Shown here in pieces: positions 20,548-32,705 of a stretch of DNA of 64,000 nt. The notes under the pieces were generated by a model. It had not been told where the DNA came from. It saw only the letters and a program-made list of their open reading frames with translations, and made no database searches. Numbering within the stretch: position 1 is the first letter of the stretch; each line of letters starts with the position of its first letter. The position numbers were made by a program, and so were the translations under genes. The DNA comes from Botryococcus braunii (lineage: Eukaryota > Chlorophyta > Trebouxiophyceae), in assembly GCA_002005505.1 (NCBI GenBank), contig KV908599.1:85576-149575 (forward strand), given 5' to 3'.

Positions 20548-23500
20548 ATAGGTTATTGGGCCCACCTCTCTGAGAGAGGAAAGCATCGCAAGTGCCATGA
20601 ACCATTCACTTCAAGTTGAGCAGCTGCGAAACAAGCGAGCGGGCTCGGAGTCTTGAGACGACAGGATGAAGCTACATCAACAAGTGGTACCATCATACAA
20701 CATCGGATACGGCTTGCATCTCAAAGGCTTGTGCATTTGCCAATGGGAATGCATCTTCTCGACAGATCTGGCTGAGCCAAGTGATGTGTCATTTGAAAGA
20801 TGGGAATGTTGTTTGTATGCTTGCTTCGGGAATAGTCGTGGTGAAAATATTGGTTGGCGCGAGAGAGCGCTATTTCAGTTGCATTTGACACCATTGAGGG
20901 GTGTTGATGTGGAGTTTCAGCCGGGGTGATCACCTATGATTACATCATGGTACATGGTGCATGGTCCAGATGTGCTTCAGAAGGGTGATTTGCTGATTGT
21001 GGGAAGATTTGGATGGTGGGAGATTGCATACAAGAGTAATGAGTGGCTCCTTGCAAGGATATTGAAACTATCATAATCATCCAAGGTATGGGATAACTGG
21101 ATTTATTGGTATTATGCTGATTGATGAATGAATACCAGGGTTCAAAACCCTTGGTGTATGTAAATCAGTTAAATGGTGAGTTAGTCTGGCATTGTGATAC
21201 AATGTGAGTGAAGAGAACATGACTGGTCTTCTAGAGCTGGCATGAGTAAATGTTGGCATGAAACTAACTTTTGAGTTGCATTGATTGAGGATGCAGGGGA
21301 AGAGGATGGCTGGTGGGCTGATTAAGTGCCTCAAGCAACTTCTGGTTTTTGTAGCTGGAGTGGGCCCCTTGATGAGGATTCATCCGGGGCACATCCTCCT
21401 CGGGCGGTCTACAGTTTTCGTCTGTAGGTTTGTCCTATTAATTTTAGGATTTGAGCCTCGACCAAGAAAAGTAAAAGTGGGGGGGCTCTAAGCAAGGGTC
21501 TGGGCTTGGTATTGAAGAAGTGCTTATTTGCATGTTGTGTATGTGCATTGGCATGCTTGACAAGACTGGTCTACATGATATCGAATTGGGACGAGAGTTA
21601 GTGTGGATTGTCTTTTTGCACATTCATGTGTATGTGTGTGTTGTAAGAGGGTGCTGCACATGCAAATCTTAATCACCAAAGGGGCTTGTAGATCAACATA
21701 AGAGATCTGTGCTTGAGTAAAGATGAAACTTGCATGCAGCAACTAGAATCCCAAAAATGTGTGAGCTGAGTATGCTTGCCAATTGTGGGAGTATTTGGAC
21801 CGAAGCTGATGCAAAATTGAGTCATGAGAAGTTTCAAAGTTATCGTTGCGCAACGATCAATTTGATCGCATGCGCACACGCGTTTTGGTAGGGAAGTCTG
21901 GTACTGCACCAACTTCTTGATGATTTAACATGATGGCATAAGGTAATGACAATTGTCTGAAAACCTTAAGCTCAGAGAAGAAGTAATCTGAGTGGTTAGC
22001 GCGGAACTTATGGAAATGAGTGTTTTTCAAGTTATCATTGCTCAAACGTATGGGAGATCGTGACCCAGATTTCTATCCGGAGGAGGGAGGAGATTTTGTG
22101 GAGATGCTAAGAAGTGTTTCTGGAGCTCAAGAATTGAGATGTGAGTGCCATCAAGTGTTGCACCATCAGTTTGGAAGTAATGAGGATGTCAAGTTGATTT
22201 TGGTAATGACTGGGGAAGAAGTGAGAAGTAGTAGTGTATTAGGTTGTGGGTCACAAAGGGTGAGATCTGCAACTGATGATAAACTTGGTTAGTGTGACAA
22301 TGGTGTTGTATTTTCCAAAAAATTACATCAAGATACATCTTGGAGTGCTTGGATTTTGAAGCATTGATGGGCTGCAACAACGAAGGTGCTTTCCAATTTA
22401 ACAAAGGAGCAAGGTTGCCAAGATTGCTTGATGTATTCTTTTATGGAATGGCATTTTTCATTTCTAGATTTTATAATTGGGAATCCAAGAAACCAAAGGA
22501 TTGAGATGTTCTAGCTGTTGGTTTAAGTGTTTGGGCAAGTAGCTGGTCAGGAGTGTCAGGTGAAGGACTCAAGAGGCTTGTGTACTTGCTCAAAACTATC
22601 TGGATACAGCATGTTAAGATCAACTCATATGTCATGAGGGATGTGGTTGTGTGTATGGTTCCAAGCACCATGATCTAAAGGTTTTTCCTATGGTTGGATT
22701 GCCAGGTCATGCTTATGTCTATGTGTGCATTTGTAAAGGGGGGCATCTGTTCTTGTTGTGAGCAGTTCCTGTCTAGGTGAGTATTATTTTGGAATATTGG
22801 TGCAAGGGGACCATTCTGATGAGAGGCTGGTCACTTCTTTGCTTCCTGTGACAATTTTCTAGCATGATAAGACATAATTTTGATTGGATTATTGACGTAG
22901 GGATGGGCCATGATGTGTGATGGTTGGGATACTTTTGTGTGTGTCAGACAACCTTTTGAGGTGAAATCCAGTTGAGGAGATACTGCCCATTGTTAAGGGC
23001 TGCAATTTTCCTCCAATGTAGTCAACTTAACTCTACAGTCTTCTGTAGAGTTGTTAAGATTTTGGTTAAAGCTGAAAGGGGCTGTGGCTGGTTAAGTGTT
23101 TTTCAGATGTCGTTGCGCTGGAGCGCAACGTGCAAGTTTTGCCACTAGGTACACTTGGAAAGTGGTCTTTTAGTGTGGCAATGTATTTGAGATAATTTTA
23201 GAATTTGCTTAGACAATTTGGTGTGAACTGAGTGTTTTCCCTGGTCCTGGGAAGCTCAGGGAGGCCTTGCAGCTCTCACTGCATAGAAAACGTGTTAGGT
23301 ATAGTTCTCACACGTTAGTAGAGAGACTGCGCGTCGATTTCTGGTTTTACGGTTCGACTCGAGTGAGTTCGAGTGGTTATTACGCGCCTTCAGGATTGAG
23401 ACTCCGTGTCGAATTGTGAATTTTGTCGATCGGGGTACGGTTCGATACTCCGGACGATTCGTGCTTCCAATCTCCTAGTTGTTTTAACTTCATGATTTAT

Positions 23501-24631
23501 CTAAGCCACAGTTATTGGCTGAGACCTTGCTGAGGATCATTTGTGTTTTGACCCTTGAACATTTGGTCACTATTTTGTGCCGTGCTTCTACCCAGGGTTT
23601 GAGGGGAGGCATTTGGATGCGCTTGTTATCGTCGTTGAGCTCTCTATTTGTTAAATTAGTACAATGGTAGAACTCAGGAGTTTAAGTTTCATTACAATTT
23701 GCTGCATGATATGCATGTTGTTTGGAGGTACTGGATTGTACCTGAACATTAAATAGCAGATTGAAAGTAGAAGTGTTGGTTTTGGACGGATGATTTGTAG
23801 TCCCGCACTTCTGGATATTCAAGTTTTGTGCCTGTGCTCTGGGCATATCACGTTTGTCGCGTGGTCCAAGCTGAGGATACACCATACTAGTCATGAATGA
23901 AGGCCCTCATGAGGCCTTGATCAGGTGTGGATGAACCAACTTTGGTGAGTTTAGTGTTTCACTCGGTCTGGATTTAAGGAGTGTTGTTGTCCGAGTTCAG
24001 AAGTTGTGATTGTTCGGTGGATGTGCCATTAAGGACTCGGGACAATTGATGTTTTAAATGGTTGAGGAATTATTGAGTGAGCATTTAAAAAAGAATTATA
24101 AGCACTGATTGGTGTTTCACGTTTAAGTGTTGGACGTGTTGGTTCTAGACTAGTGGGTAACGGTAACGGTAAGAGTGGTGGTGCCCTTCATTGAAGAGAA
24201 AGAGGGACAGCATGTTCCACGTGCATTTGTAGTGGTCACCACGAAAGGCCAGTTTAGAAAGTGCTGCTGTTAGTGTGTGTGTTTTTGGAATTCACAGCTG
24301 GTGTGAGTATGCTGTCCGGGGAAGCAAAGCAACGGGGAAGCAAACCCTGGAGGGGTGGGCTGATTCTGATTTTGCGGGAGACATGGACACAAGAAATTCC
24401 ATGTCGGGATTTGTGTTCATGTTAAATGGAAGAGCAGCTTTTTTGGTGAAGCACGTAACAGCAGTTGGTTGGGACATCGACGGTCGAAGCCCAGTACATT
24501 GCTGCGAATCATGCGTTGTCGAAATATACCAAGCACAGAAGTGTGTGCTATCATCAGGCTTGGGAGAAAGTAGTATGGGGTCAAATATTGCCGGAATACG
24601 TGAAGACGGACGAGAATGTGGCAGATCTGTT

Positions 24632-24668
<37 letters not shown>

Positions 24669-24822
24669 GAACAGCCCATTCTTTCTGAAGCATAGGGATA
24701 GCTTGAAGAAGGGCATGGTGTAACGGTTAAGAGACTGAGAGTAGTGGGTGGATGTCAGGTTTGGAACTTACAATGTGAACAGAGATTATTACACGCAAGT
24801 AAGTGCCTAAAAGGGGAAGTAT
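20548..24822 (+). other. copia-2 internal region, largely decayed
   Basis: About 4.3 kb with no long frame. Only the RNase H remnant at the right end is recognisable. A segment near 23224-23480 (GACTCCGTGTCGAATTGTGA region) has a diverged reverse-complement copy on the two sides of hAT copy 2 (32600-32705 and 35104-35300), so part of this region is a dispersed repeat. The short frame at 22020-22292 is not recognised. Confidence 0.5.
24275..24670 (+). pseudogene. Copia RNase H remnant
   Basis: GWADSDFAGDMDTRNSMSGF and FVFMLNGRAAF are the hallmark start of Copia RNase H (the 'DADWAGD...RRSTSG' motif). The following VALSTTEAEY-like segment is present in a shifted frame (TSTVEAQYIAANHAL at about 24470). 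The gene then ends in an A-run (24634-24666). It lies just upstream of the purine tract and 3' LTR of copia-2, the expected place. Confidence 0.75.
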
Positions 24823-26273
24823 TGTTGTGTTTGAGAGAGGATAAGGTACGTATCCGGATGTACAGGGTCACGTATGTACGTGAGTACGTGTGCTCTCTCA
24901 AGTACACTTTGTGGTTTTAGGCACGTCACTTGACAAGCTTGAACAAACATTAGATGTGCATTAGAAAACGCATGCACCAGGACAAAAAAATTGCTGTTAT
25001 ATAACACTCCTAATGCATATATGTATTAGAAGACCTGGAGAGAGTGCCCTCCGTGGGAGGTAGGGGTTCATAGCCCATCATGCAAGTACAGGTCTCAGTC
25101 AATGAAGTTCAAGGAACTGTGATAGAGATCCTATCGAGAGTGTACACGTGTAGGACAGGTGCACAAGATATAGCATAAGTCCGTACTTCGTGGGTGTGAC
25201 AAGTGTACCTCACACACTTAGGGTGTGGTGATAAAGTACACCTTTCTGCGGTGATCTGTGATTGTGCGTAACAGCGATTAAGCTAGGAGGGGCAGATCGG
25301 CAGTTCGTTCCTCAGACAGTTGGAGCTTTCTATCGAAGTTGCCTGGAGTCCTATTCAGTGGGAATCGGTGAAGGACCTGTCTGAGACCTGCAGGAGTAAT
25401 GCTCTCACTGATATCATGCTATGCTTGTGCATGTGGGCTGCGTGAGAGATTATCGGTAAGGCCCGGTTAAAGCATCGGTTGTGTTTAGTAAATGATAGTT
25501 CATAAGTGTTAATGAGTGCCATTTAGTTGAAAAGACTGAACAACATTCAGTACTGTGCAGGAGGTTGTTGTTTTCTGTCTATTGAGACAGTGCGAGCTGC
25601 ATAAGTGTAGAATGTACACGGGTGGGCAGCGGTAAGAACACCCCCTGATAGAACTTGTGCATTGATGGAAGCCATTGTGTTGTTTAGTTACTGGTGTAAG
25701 TATGATACTGATAGAGAGCAATGTACGTGACTCGTACAGGTGGTCAGTTGCGAGGATGGCGTCGTAACTGATGTGAGTGCTTGAGTAAGTGACAGATACT
25801 TACGGTTGCGAACAGGTAATAAACAACACCATGTAGAAAAGAGACAGTTGGAGCTTTCTATTGAAGTTGCCTGGAGTCCTATTCAGTGGGAATCGCTGAA
25901 GGACCTGTCTGAGACCTGCCGGAGTATTGCTCTCACTGATATCATGCTATGCTTGTGCATGTGGGCTGCGTGAGAGAATATCGGAGGTTGTTTTTTTCTG
26001 TCTATTGAGACAGTGCGAGCTGCATAAGTGTAGAATGTACACGGGTGGGCAGCGGTGGTCAGTTGCGAGGATGGCGTCGTAACTGATGTGAGTGCTTGAG
26101 TAAGTGACAGATACTTATGGTTGCGAACAGGTGGCAAAGATACACCTGGAAACACAAGTGGTTACTGGATTGTAACCAAGAGTTCAGTGATTGAGTGAAT
26201 CACTGGGATACAGAACGTTCCGTGGACGGAACTGGCGAGCGACGTTTCCTCTATTCTGCTCTTCTACACAACA
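24823..26273 (+). repeat. copia-2 3' LTR (1451 bp)
   Basis: Starts TGTTGTG after a purine-rich tract, ends ACACAACA, and is followed by the TSD CTCAC (26274-26278). It matches 5043-5439 and 19511-20547. A short AAAGTACACCTTTC segment present here is missing from the 5' copy. The next base is viral fibre sequence. Confidence 0.85.
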
Positions 26274-26278
26274 CTCAC

Positions 26279-28034
26279 AATCGAGGGGGCTACAAGAGCA
26301 GCGTTCGATAGATATGACACATTTGATACATAAAGGTTTGCGGTTTGAATAGAGGGGATTACAAGAACAGAGTTGGACACATATGACAAATTTGATACAT
26401 ACAGGTTTGCTGTTTTAACAGAGGGGGCTACAAGAGCAGAGTTGGACAGATATGACACATTCGATACATACAGGTTGGCGGTCTGAACAGAGGGTGCTAT
26501 AAGAGTCGTGTTCGAATGGTATGATGTGTTGGAGAAAACGACGTTACCTGTTTGAAGCGATGCGATATCAGCTGAAGGGACCACGAGGTTCCCTGTGAGC
26601 GTCGCCGTCTGCCCGACGAGGCTAGTGACGTTCGCTCTGGTCATCGAAACGTTCCCGCTCGTCTGCAGGTTGCCAGCTACGTACATGTTGCCACAAAACG
26701 AATCGCTCGTCGTCAGGGTCGACACCGTGACGAGATTGCTCAGAACCGAGTTGAATGTTCCCGTGTTCCCCACGAGCTTGCCTTGGCTGACTAGGTTCGC
26801 ATGAACCATGACATTTTCCCTCGTGATGTCGGCGGAGATGATCTCATTGAGCAGTGCTGAGTTTTGAAAGATAGATCCTATGTTGCCTATATCGATATTG
26901 AGGCGCGTGGTGGATGAGAGGTCTAGCACGGGGTTTGAACGGTTCGGCGCGCCCCATACAGTCCCTCCCCCAACGTTCGGATAAAGACCCGTGTCCTTGT
27001 AAATCTTTCCACTGAGAAACAAGCCTCCTGTGAGACCTATGTCACCCGCGCTGTCCGCTATGGGACGAGAGGATATTTTGTTCCAGTTAATTGATAAGTC
27101 ATCGTTGGTGTTCAATCCATTCGTTACTTCTTCGCTACGAGACGGTGTTGGTTTCCCATCGCTAAACATTAATTGCGCTTGTTGAGCTCCGTCCCACAAA
27201 ATCTCGCCCGCTTGAAAAATATAGCCAGCCAGTTGATCGCACCGTCTTGCCTTGTCAGAGGACAGTCTGAGAGACTATAAATACTCCCGTTGAACATAGG
27301 GGATACATTAGTTTGAAGCACCCCATTCGACATGCTGAGATTCGAGGAGACGGTCAGGTTTTGAAAGGTGGGCGAGGACCCTGGAACAACAAAGCCAGTA
27401 TCGTTGGAAAACTGGCTGAGATTCGCGGGTTTGTTAAGAATGTAAGAGAGGTTGCTCGTGTTCGCTTGCGCCCAATCCACTTGCTGTATGCTGTTTGACA
27501 GAGCGTACACACTGAGATTGGGAGTGTTGACGAGGTTTGCATAGTCTCCCGTATAAGCCACCTGACTTAAGGTATTGCTCAATGCATAAACACTGAGACT
27601 GGGTGCGTCGCTCAGGGAGAGGTACGAGCCCGTCATGGCGACCTGACACAGTGGTGTTACTCAGCGCGTACACACTGAGATTGGGGGTGTCTGTAACGAC
27701 CGGGATTCGTACCCGGGACTGCGAGGTCCCTCGGAGGAATCCTACCAACTAGGCCGGGTGTGCCACGTGCCTAAAAGGTACGATCGGTGTTTATCGGCAT
27801 TGCTCAGCGGTTAAGTAGGGCTCCGACTATCGGACATCGCCCGATAGTCGTTACAGTGTCACTCAAGGACAGGTAGGAACCAGAGTAAGCCACGTCGCTA
27901 AAGACAGGAAGGTCATTGGATGTCAAGAAGTGAGAGACATTCCCGAAGCCCGCGACGTCCACGCTCGACTGCGTCGGCCGCACCCAGGTATGGTTGATCA
28001 GTCTAGACTCGTCTCTCGTAATCGTCACTCCCAT
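26279..28034 (-). pseudogene. Viral fibre gene, fragment 1 of 4 (N-terminal part)
   Basis: This is the 5' part of a long trimeric fibre-like protein, probably a virion surface or tail-fibre protein. It starts at ATG 28034 (MGVTITRDESRL). The first part has three or four repeats around 'LS-x-T/A-P-x-LSVYALSN' with 'G-x-Y-x-x-L' between them. Further on are repeats of SVQTANLYVSNVSYLSN type. Asn, Ser, Thr and Val dominate, as in phage and giant-virus fibres. The frame is broken by a 164-bp solo LTR (27692-27855), by a frameshift near 27640 and by another near 27240. The copia-2 insertion ends it; the frame resumes at 5042 on minus. The promoter must lie in the 35 bp shared with the divergent coiled-coil gene. 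Confidence 0.8.
27692..27855. repeat. Solo LTR (164 bp) in the viral fibre gene
   Basis: It starts TGTAACGACC, ends GTCGTTACA, and is flanked by GTGTC on both sides (27687-27691 and 27856-27860), a 5-bp TSD. This fits a solo LTR left by recombination. On minus it contains a tRNA-like B box (GGTACGAATCCC) and a D-arm-like TAGTTGGTAGGA stretch, so a tRNA-derived SINE is the alternative. Confidence 0.75.
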
Positions 28035-28069
28035 TGATATTATAGAAAGTCATAAATTTTTCCTGTCAT

Positions 28070-28636
28070 ATGGGATATATGACGCGCTCGATGCTCGATC
28101 TTTCGTCATCGTCTTCCGACACCGAGAGTGAAGGTAGGGTCGAGGATCCGATAATGAGGGTCAAAATCAGTCGAGGGGCGTCCACGACGGTCAACGATGG
28201 AGGCTCGTCACGACCTGCTAGAAAACGGGCATCTCAAGAGGTCATCGACAAACGAGTGGCTGCCCTCCACGCGAACCGTGAAAAGGCTCTGCAGGCTCGG
28301 CCAGAAAAAGCAGAAATCGCGAGGAAGGAAAGAGAGCTCTTGAAACAGGAGAGGAGCCTCGCTGAAACGGAACGGGTCCTCCAACTGAAACAGAAAGAGA
28401 AGGCGTTGCACAAAAAAGCGAGACAGCTCAAGAGGGTCGTTAGCAGCTCTTCGGATGACTCGAGCAGCGACGAGGAACAGGTTGTCGTCAAGCCAACGAG
28501 GGTATACAAGAAGGCTGCACGGGTCGTTTCCCATGAGCACGAAGCAATGGTCGCCGCTCACTACAGGCAAGAGGTCGAGCGGTTGAGGCACGACGCGATT
28601 TGGAAAGTCCTGTTCGCGCCTCCCGGTCACGCGTGA
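28070..28636 (+). CDS. Coiled-coil, serine-rich viral protein, unknown function
   Basis: An intact 188-aa frame, divergent from the fibre gene with only 35 bp between the starts. ATG at 28070 or 28079 (MTRSMLDLSSSSS) may be used. An N-terminal Ser/Asp/Glu-rich segment is followed by a basic segment (SSRPARKRASQEVIDKRVAAL) and a long Lys/Glu/Leu-rich helix (about residues 58-122) that should form a coiled coil. A second acidic Ser run (VVSSSSDDSSSDEEQ) and a basic tail follow. I do not recognise a family. Its compact spacing and neighbours suggest a viral gene, perhaps structural. No stop or shift is seen. Confidence 0.7.
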   Translation: MGYMTRSMLDLSSSSSDTESEGRVEDPIMRVKISRGASTTVNDGGSSRPARKRASQEVIDKRVAALHANREKALQARPEKAEIARKERELLKQERSLAETERVLQLKQKEKALHKKARQLKRVVSSSSDDSSSDEEQVVVKPTRVYKKAARVVSHEHEAMVAAHYRQEVERLRHDAIWKVLFAPPGHA

Positions 28637-28783
28637 GGTCGGTCGAGGGAGGGGGTGTCCCAGGGGTCCTCCTTCAGTTCATGCTCACCATCGATTTTCC
28701 AGCCCACGATTGCGTTCTGCATCACATTGTGGATTTTTTTTTTCTCTCCACGCAAAACTTCGTCTTGACCACACGTGTGAATT

Positions 28784-29627
28784 TCATCTGGGACATGTTA
28801 TCTTGTGTTTTCTCGACAAAGCATTGGTATGCATCTCCGACGTGGATGACGCACCCCCGCTTGGCTTCCAGCCACTCGTTTGCCCACGAGAGAATGGGCT
28901 TATCACATTTCTACACTCTTTTGTTGAAGCCCGTACTTCATCACACAAGAACAAGTGCCCATGCTCGGAATATTCCATCAAACCCTCTATCATATAGTTC
29001 ATGAACCCTTGTCGGATTTCAAGATCTTGCTCTATTCTCTCTCTCAGAGTTACATCAGCCTGCTTATGCAGCGGGTTCGAGGGGTCGAAATCCTCGTCGC
29101 TCAGCTTCCCGAAGAAGAAAGGTGAATTGCACCAATCGTTTCATAATACCGTCATCGATGCTGGTCATTCGAATGTCGTGGTTGGTCGAAACGATCGGCG
29201 TATGTTTGAGCGTTGGTTGGAATACCGTGTTACTAAACAGAGCTCGCGCCTTCACATAAACACCCCCTGTATCTCGTTTCACGATCTTCGTAACGAACTT
29301 AAATTCCTCCTCTGTCTCGTCTGACAAAACGATGTTTTTACCCTTCATCAGTAGCCGCATGGGTGAGGCTCCCTCGGAGTGTTTCACGTATGTTGTGTAG
29401 TACGAGCTGTCCATGGTATCGCAGTAATCGTCCCCCAACGCCAGCTTGATGAGATTAAACAAGATACCTTTACCGTTTCGACCTTGGCCCTGAAAAACGA
29501 CGAATAATGCTTCGAGGTTCCCCCCGAACAATGCCGCCCCAAGCACCTCCTTCAGGGTCTTGCAAACGTCCTCGCTTTCGAACAGGTGTGGGTTCTGCAA
29601 CCCAAAGCCGATGGTGTTACCATTCAC
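28784..29627 (-). pseudogene. D5-like SF3 helicase-primase, C-terminal part, broken
   Basis: This resembles the helicase half of the D5 primase-helicase used by nucleocytoplasmic large DNA viruses to replicate their genome. Frame 29627-29064 holds Walker A (FQGQGRNGKGILF), Walker B (KNIVLSDETEEEF) and motif C (HTPIVSTNHDIRMTS), the three SF3 motifs in order. The region before Walker A (DVCKTLKEVLGAALFGG) fits the D5_N/SF3 junction. A frameshift near 29070 moves the C-terminal part to another frame (FMNYMIEGLMEYSEHGHLF, 29002-28784) and another shift follows near 28870. The primase half is missing; upstream is repeat family R. Related SF3 helicases in virophages and polinton-like viruses are the alternative. 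Confidence 0.82.
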
Positions 29628-30018
29628 AGATGATGGATGTCAAATGACATGATCACAATCACCGATTTAATGAGCATGCGGAAAGTTCTCAACACAGTTA
29701 CGAATGCATGCCGAACATAAGGATGCGCAGGTGAGACACATAACAAGCTTGCTTGATAAGCAAGCTTGCTTGGAGAATACTCCATTGAATGTCTGTTACA
29801 AAGGAAATGCATCGAGACGTGCAAATAAAGATATGAACTAAACGTGCACCACTTGACTACTCTTACCTGCAACCCAAAGCCGATGGTGTTACCATTCACA
29901 GATGATGGATGTCAAATGACATGATCACAATCACCTGTACCAGTACTACTTGTCGATGCTTTGGGTTCAACAAATGATTAAAGACTAAGTGATACACGCT
30001 TCTCACTAGTCGGGGCTT
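29628..30018. repeat. Partial family-R copy and duplicated D5-proximal segment
   Basis: 29661-29797 repeats the first roughly 135 bp of family R. About 68 bp next to the D5 frame (starting at 29600, with TTGCAACCCAAAGCCGATGG) is repeated at 29869-29936 and at 36847-36913. On minus the 29869 copy reads GGGTTGCAG followed by GTAAGAG, which looks like an exon end and splice donor. Confidence 0.6.
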
Positions 30019-31020
30019 ACCGATTTAATGAGCATGCGGAAAGTTCTCAACACAGTTACGAATGCATGCCGAACATAAGGATGCGCAGGTGAGACACATA
30101 ACAAGCTTGCTTGATAGGCAAGCTTGCTTGGAGAATACTCCATTGAATGTCTGACCTGTTGCCCCGATCACGAAGCCATAAACCAGACTTGTTGACCAAT
30201 CTAATATACGCGTTAACGTCCACTTTTGGATAAAGGTTCGATTCTAGGCCAATCATCCAAGTCAATCGATTGAGCTCAGTCTCCCTTCACAATAGTAATG
30301 TGATCAAAGGAAGACTAATTGCCACCGACAGAGACCACTCTTATCAAGAGATTGCTTGATCAGATTTCTTAAGTACCAACCAAATCCCATGAAAGCAATT
30401 GCAATCTCCATCTACTAGCCGCAAGTATCTATAAGCCACACACAGCTACTAGCCACATTTAACTAACGACAACAAAGGATCTGATTAGCATGATCCTGTA
30501 CAAATAACAAGTACCACGTGATCTGTAGTTCGACTAGAGTCATAGGAATAAACAGCTTGCACCTAAGCAACTGGTCCCTTGAGACCTAATCTCATCATAG
30601 GTATAGGAAACATAGTCAATGCCTATTGCATTCGACAAGGCAATACACAAGTCATTACATCCAAGTATGACTTCAACTCAATAACAGTCAATTGCTCACT
30701 GTATGCGCGTGCAAATGCATATGCATGCTTAATACGATTGAAAAACTGTATACCGAGAACATGAAGTATCAACCTATGAAGTATCATCGAGTTTATGATT
30801 AACAACCATATCCAATAGTGTCCCATAGCACCTTATTGACATCTTCTTTGGAATAATCATGGTTGTGTGATTACACAACACAATTAACGTATTTTAAGAT
30901 TAAGAGTTGTAGTAAGTGTGCCAACACAATATGAACCAGTTCACCCACGAAATCGCAATGATAATCCATATTATGATCATTCATAGATTATCTGTAGGTG
31001 AATCATGGTTCATATCCAAC
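30019..31020 (-). repeat. Family R LTR-like repeat, copy 1 (1002 bp)
   Basis: It begins ACCGATTTAATGAGC and ends GGTTCATATCCAAC on plus. It is nearly identical to 36914-37930 and 38414-39430. On minus it starts GTTGGATATGAACC (TGTTGGATATGAACC in the other two copies), a start like many plant Copia LTRs. It contains a perfect hairpin, CAAGCTTGCTT, a short loop, AAGCAAGCTTG, near its left end (one base changed in this copy). No protein is encoded. No TSD could be fixed. Confidence 0.7.
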
Positions 31021-32705
31021 CATCTTCCCCTTTGGCACATTTGCTCAACTTGCAAATTAGGCACGTTCCTCGAAACTATGAAGCATATACAATGAACATT
31101 AATCCCTTACTCGATTGAGTACATGTCCGTAAATCTCGTAATGAAATTTACGTGCAAGATCCATATATGTGTTTGGGCAATCACTGACCTGATATCTGGA
31201 TACAATTAAGAATTATACCTCAGGACGTATACTTCTTCTGAGCAATCACTGCCTAGATACGCAAGTGCTCAAGCACTCAATCGTAGGACAATAACTGCCT
31301 AGATTAAACTCCACACAAGTACAACGTCAACTGAGCTGATAAGCAGATGTAAACGAAAACAAGCGCAGATATACCACATATAGGCGAAGAGACAAGTGTA
31401 AAGAAGACGCACAGAGACACGCGCCGAGAAGACCGCGCCCAGAGAGGACGGGCAGAGAAGAGGCGCAGGGACAAGCCCAGACACACGCGCCGAGAAGACG
31501 CGCCCAGAGAGGACGGGCAGAGAAGACGCGCAGAGACAAGCCCAGACACACGCGCCGTGAAGACGCGCCCAGAGAGGACGGGCAGAGAAGATGCGATGAG
31601 ATATGCTCAGAGACACGTGCCGAGAAGACGCGCAGAGAAGACGGGCAGAGAAGACGCTCAGAGACATAAGCATAGAAATGCGCCTCAGCTGAGTAGATAA
31701 ACATAGGTGTGCAGCAATAGGACTACACCCCAGCTTGAGGTGACAAATTGGTGCCGGATCACTATGATCCAATATATTAATATTCTCAAGATAATGCAAC
31801 ACCACTATGGTGCTCATAGGAGACTAATCAATGATAACCATAGGCCAAGTTTTAGTGCTCACGCACCTCAAGGAAATAACTTCCCCTCCTTCATTGCTTC
31901 CCCTCAAACAAGTAACACCTTAGGACTTTTCACGCTTTGTCTAGTGCTACCACTAACTCTTCCGCTGAGTAATCTATATATACCACTAACTCTTCCGCTG
32001 AGTAATCTATATATACCACTAACTCTTCCGCTGAGTAGTAGTACAAACAAACGACTTAAGGGATCTCCGCTTATTATCAGCAAACCGGATACCCAAGAGT
32101 ACACGATCACCGTGCACAAGACCCACGACACCGTGCACAAGCGGGATGGGATACTCTCCATTTGCTCACACACAACGAAATGACATGCTAAAAGCATTTA
32201 TGCTAATGTCACTTTAATTCACAAGTCTTTGATAGACATGAGTGCGGAACATCGTTCCATGATCAACTCTTGTAATATCAAACCGTATCTCAACAACATC
32301 AAGCTCCAGTACCATATGCATAAACAACAAGCATATCATGCACCAAACTGCAATGCAGTCTAATCTAAAAGGCTCTACTATGCATGAACTCATGTAACCA
32401 GTAGATGACTTAACAACGATAACATACACATATAGGATCCATATAGGACACATATAGGTCCGGACTACTCACGCACTCTACAGAGCGAGGTGTATTAACT
32501 TGCTTCCCCTTAAACCTTGGGAAAATACAACACAAAAAGCGATGCTTAAATGCTTAAAGATCAAGGCTCAAGTGATCCTAAACAAAATACCAGCCAATAA
32601 CCATGGATAACATAAGATTCCACTGTAAACCGCTTGAAGATTCGAGTCATGGATCTATCGGAGTATCGGATAGTACCTCGATCGACAAAATTCATTAGTC
32701 GACAC
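31021..32705. repeat. AT-rich unassigned region with two tandem arrays
   Basis: No gene recognised. 31400-31670 holds about four copies of a 65-bp unit (starts CACGCGCCGAGAAGACGCG, at 31419, 31484, 31549 and 31614). 31948-32038 holds three copies of a 33-bp unit (TACCACTAACTCTTCCGCTG...). The last 100 bp before the hAT element are a diverged reverse complement of sequence near 23400-23500. Confidence 0.75.

Larger units (their letters stand above)
5043..26273 (+). mobile_element. Long-LTR Copia element (copia-2) inserted in the viral fibre gene, itself invaded
   Basis: The element starts TGTTGTGTTTGAG and ends ACACAACA, with CTCAC on both sides as 5-bp TSD (5038-5042 and 26274-26278). The 5' LTR is 5043-5439 plus about 19511-20547; the 3' LTR is 24823-26273 (1451 bp). 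About 14 kb of other elements sit inside the 5' LTR. The internal region is 20548-24822 and is decayed, with only a Copia RNase H remnant recognisable, followed by a purine-rich tract (AAAAGGGGAAG) directly before the 3' LTR. Confidence 0.8.

Noticed and set aside
24634..24666. Poly-A run as the tail of a retroposed gene or LINE
   Set aside because: It lies within the Copia RNase H remnant, before the purine tract and LTR, with no separate element or TSD around it.
27692..27780. A functional tRNA gene on minus
   Set aside because: There is a B-box-like stretch, but no acceptor stem pairing or anticodon arm could be drawn; the TG...CA ends and 5-bp TSD fit an LTR better.
28208..28630. 140-aa minus frame opposite the coiled-coil gene
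   Set aside because: A shadow of the plus-strand gene, which has the better composition and position.
31948..32038. CRISPR-like array
   Set aside because: The 33-bp units are directly adjacent without unique spacers, and the host is eukaryotic.
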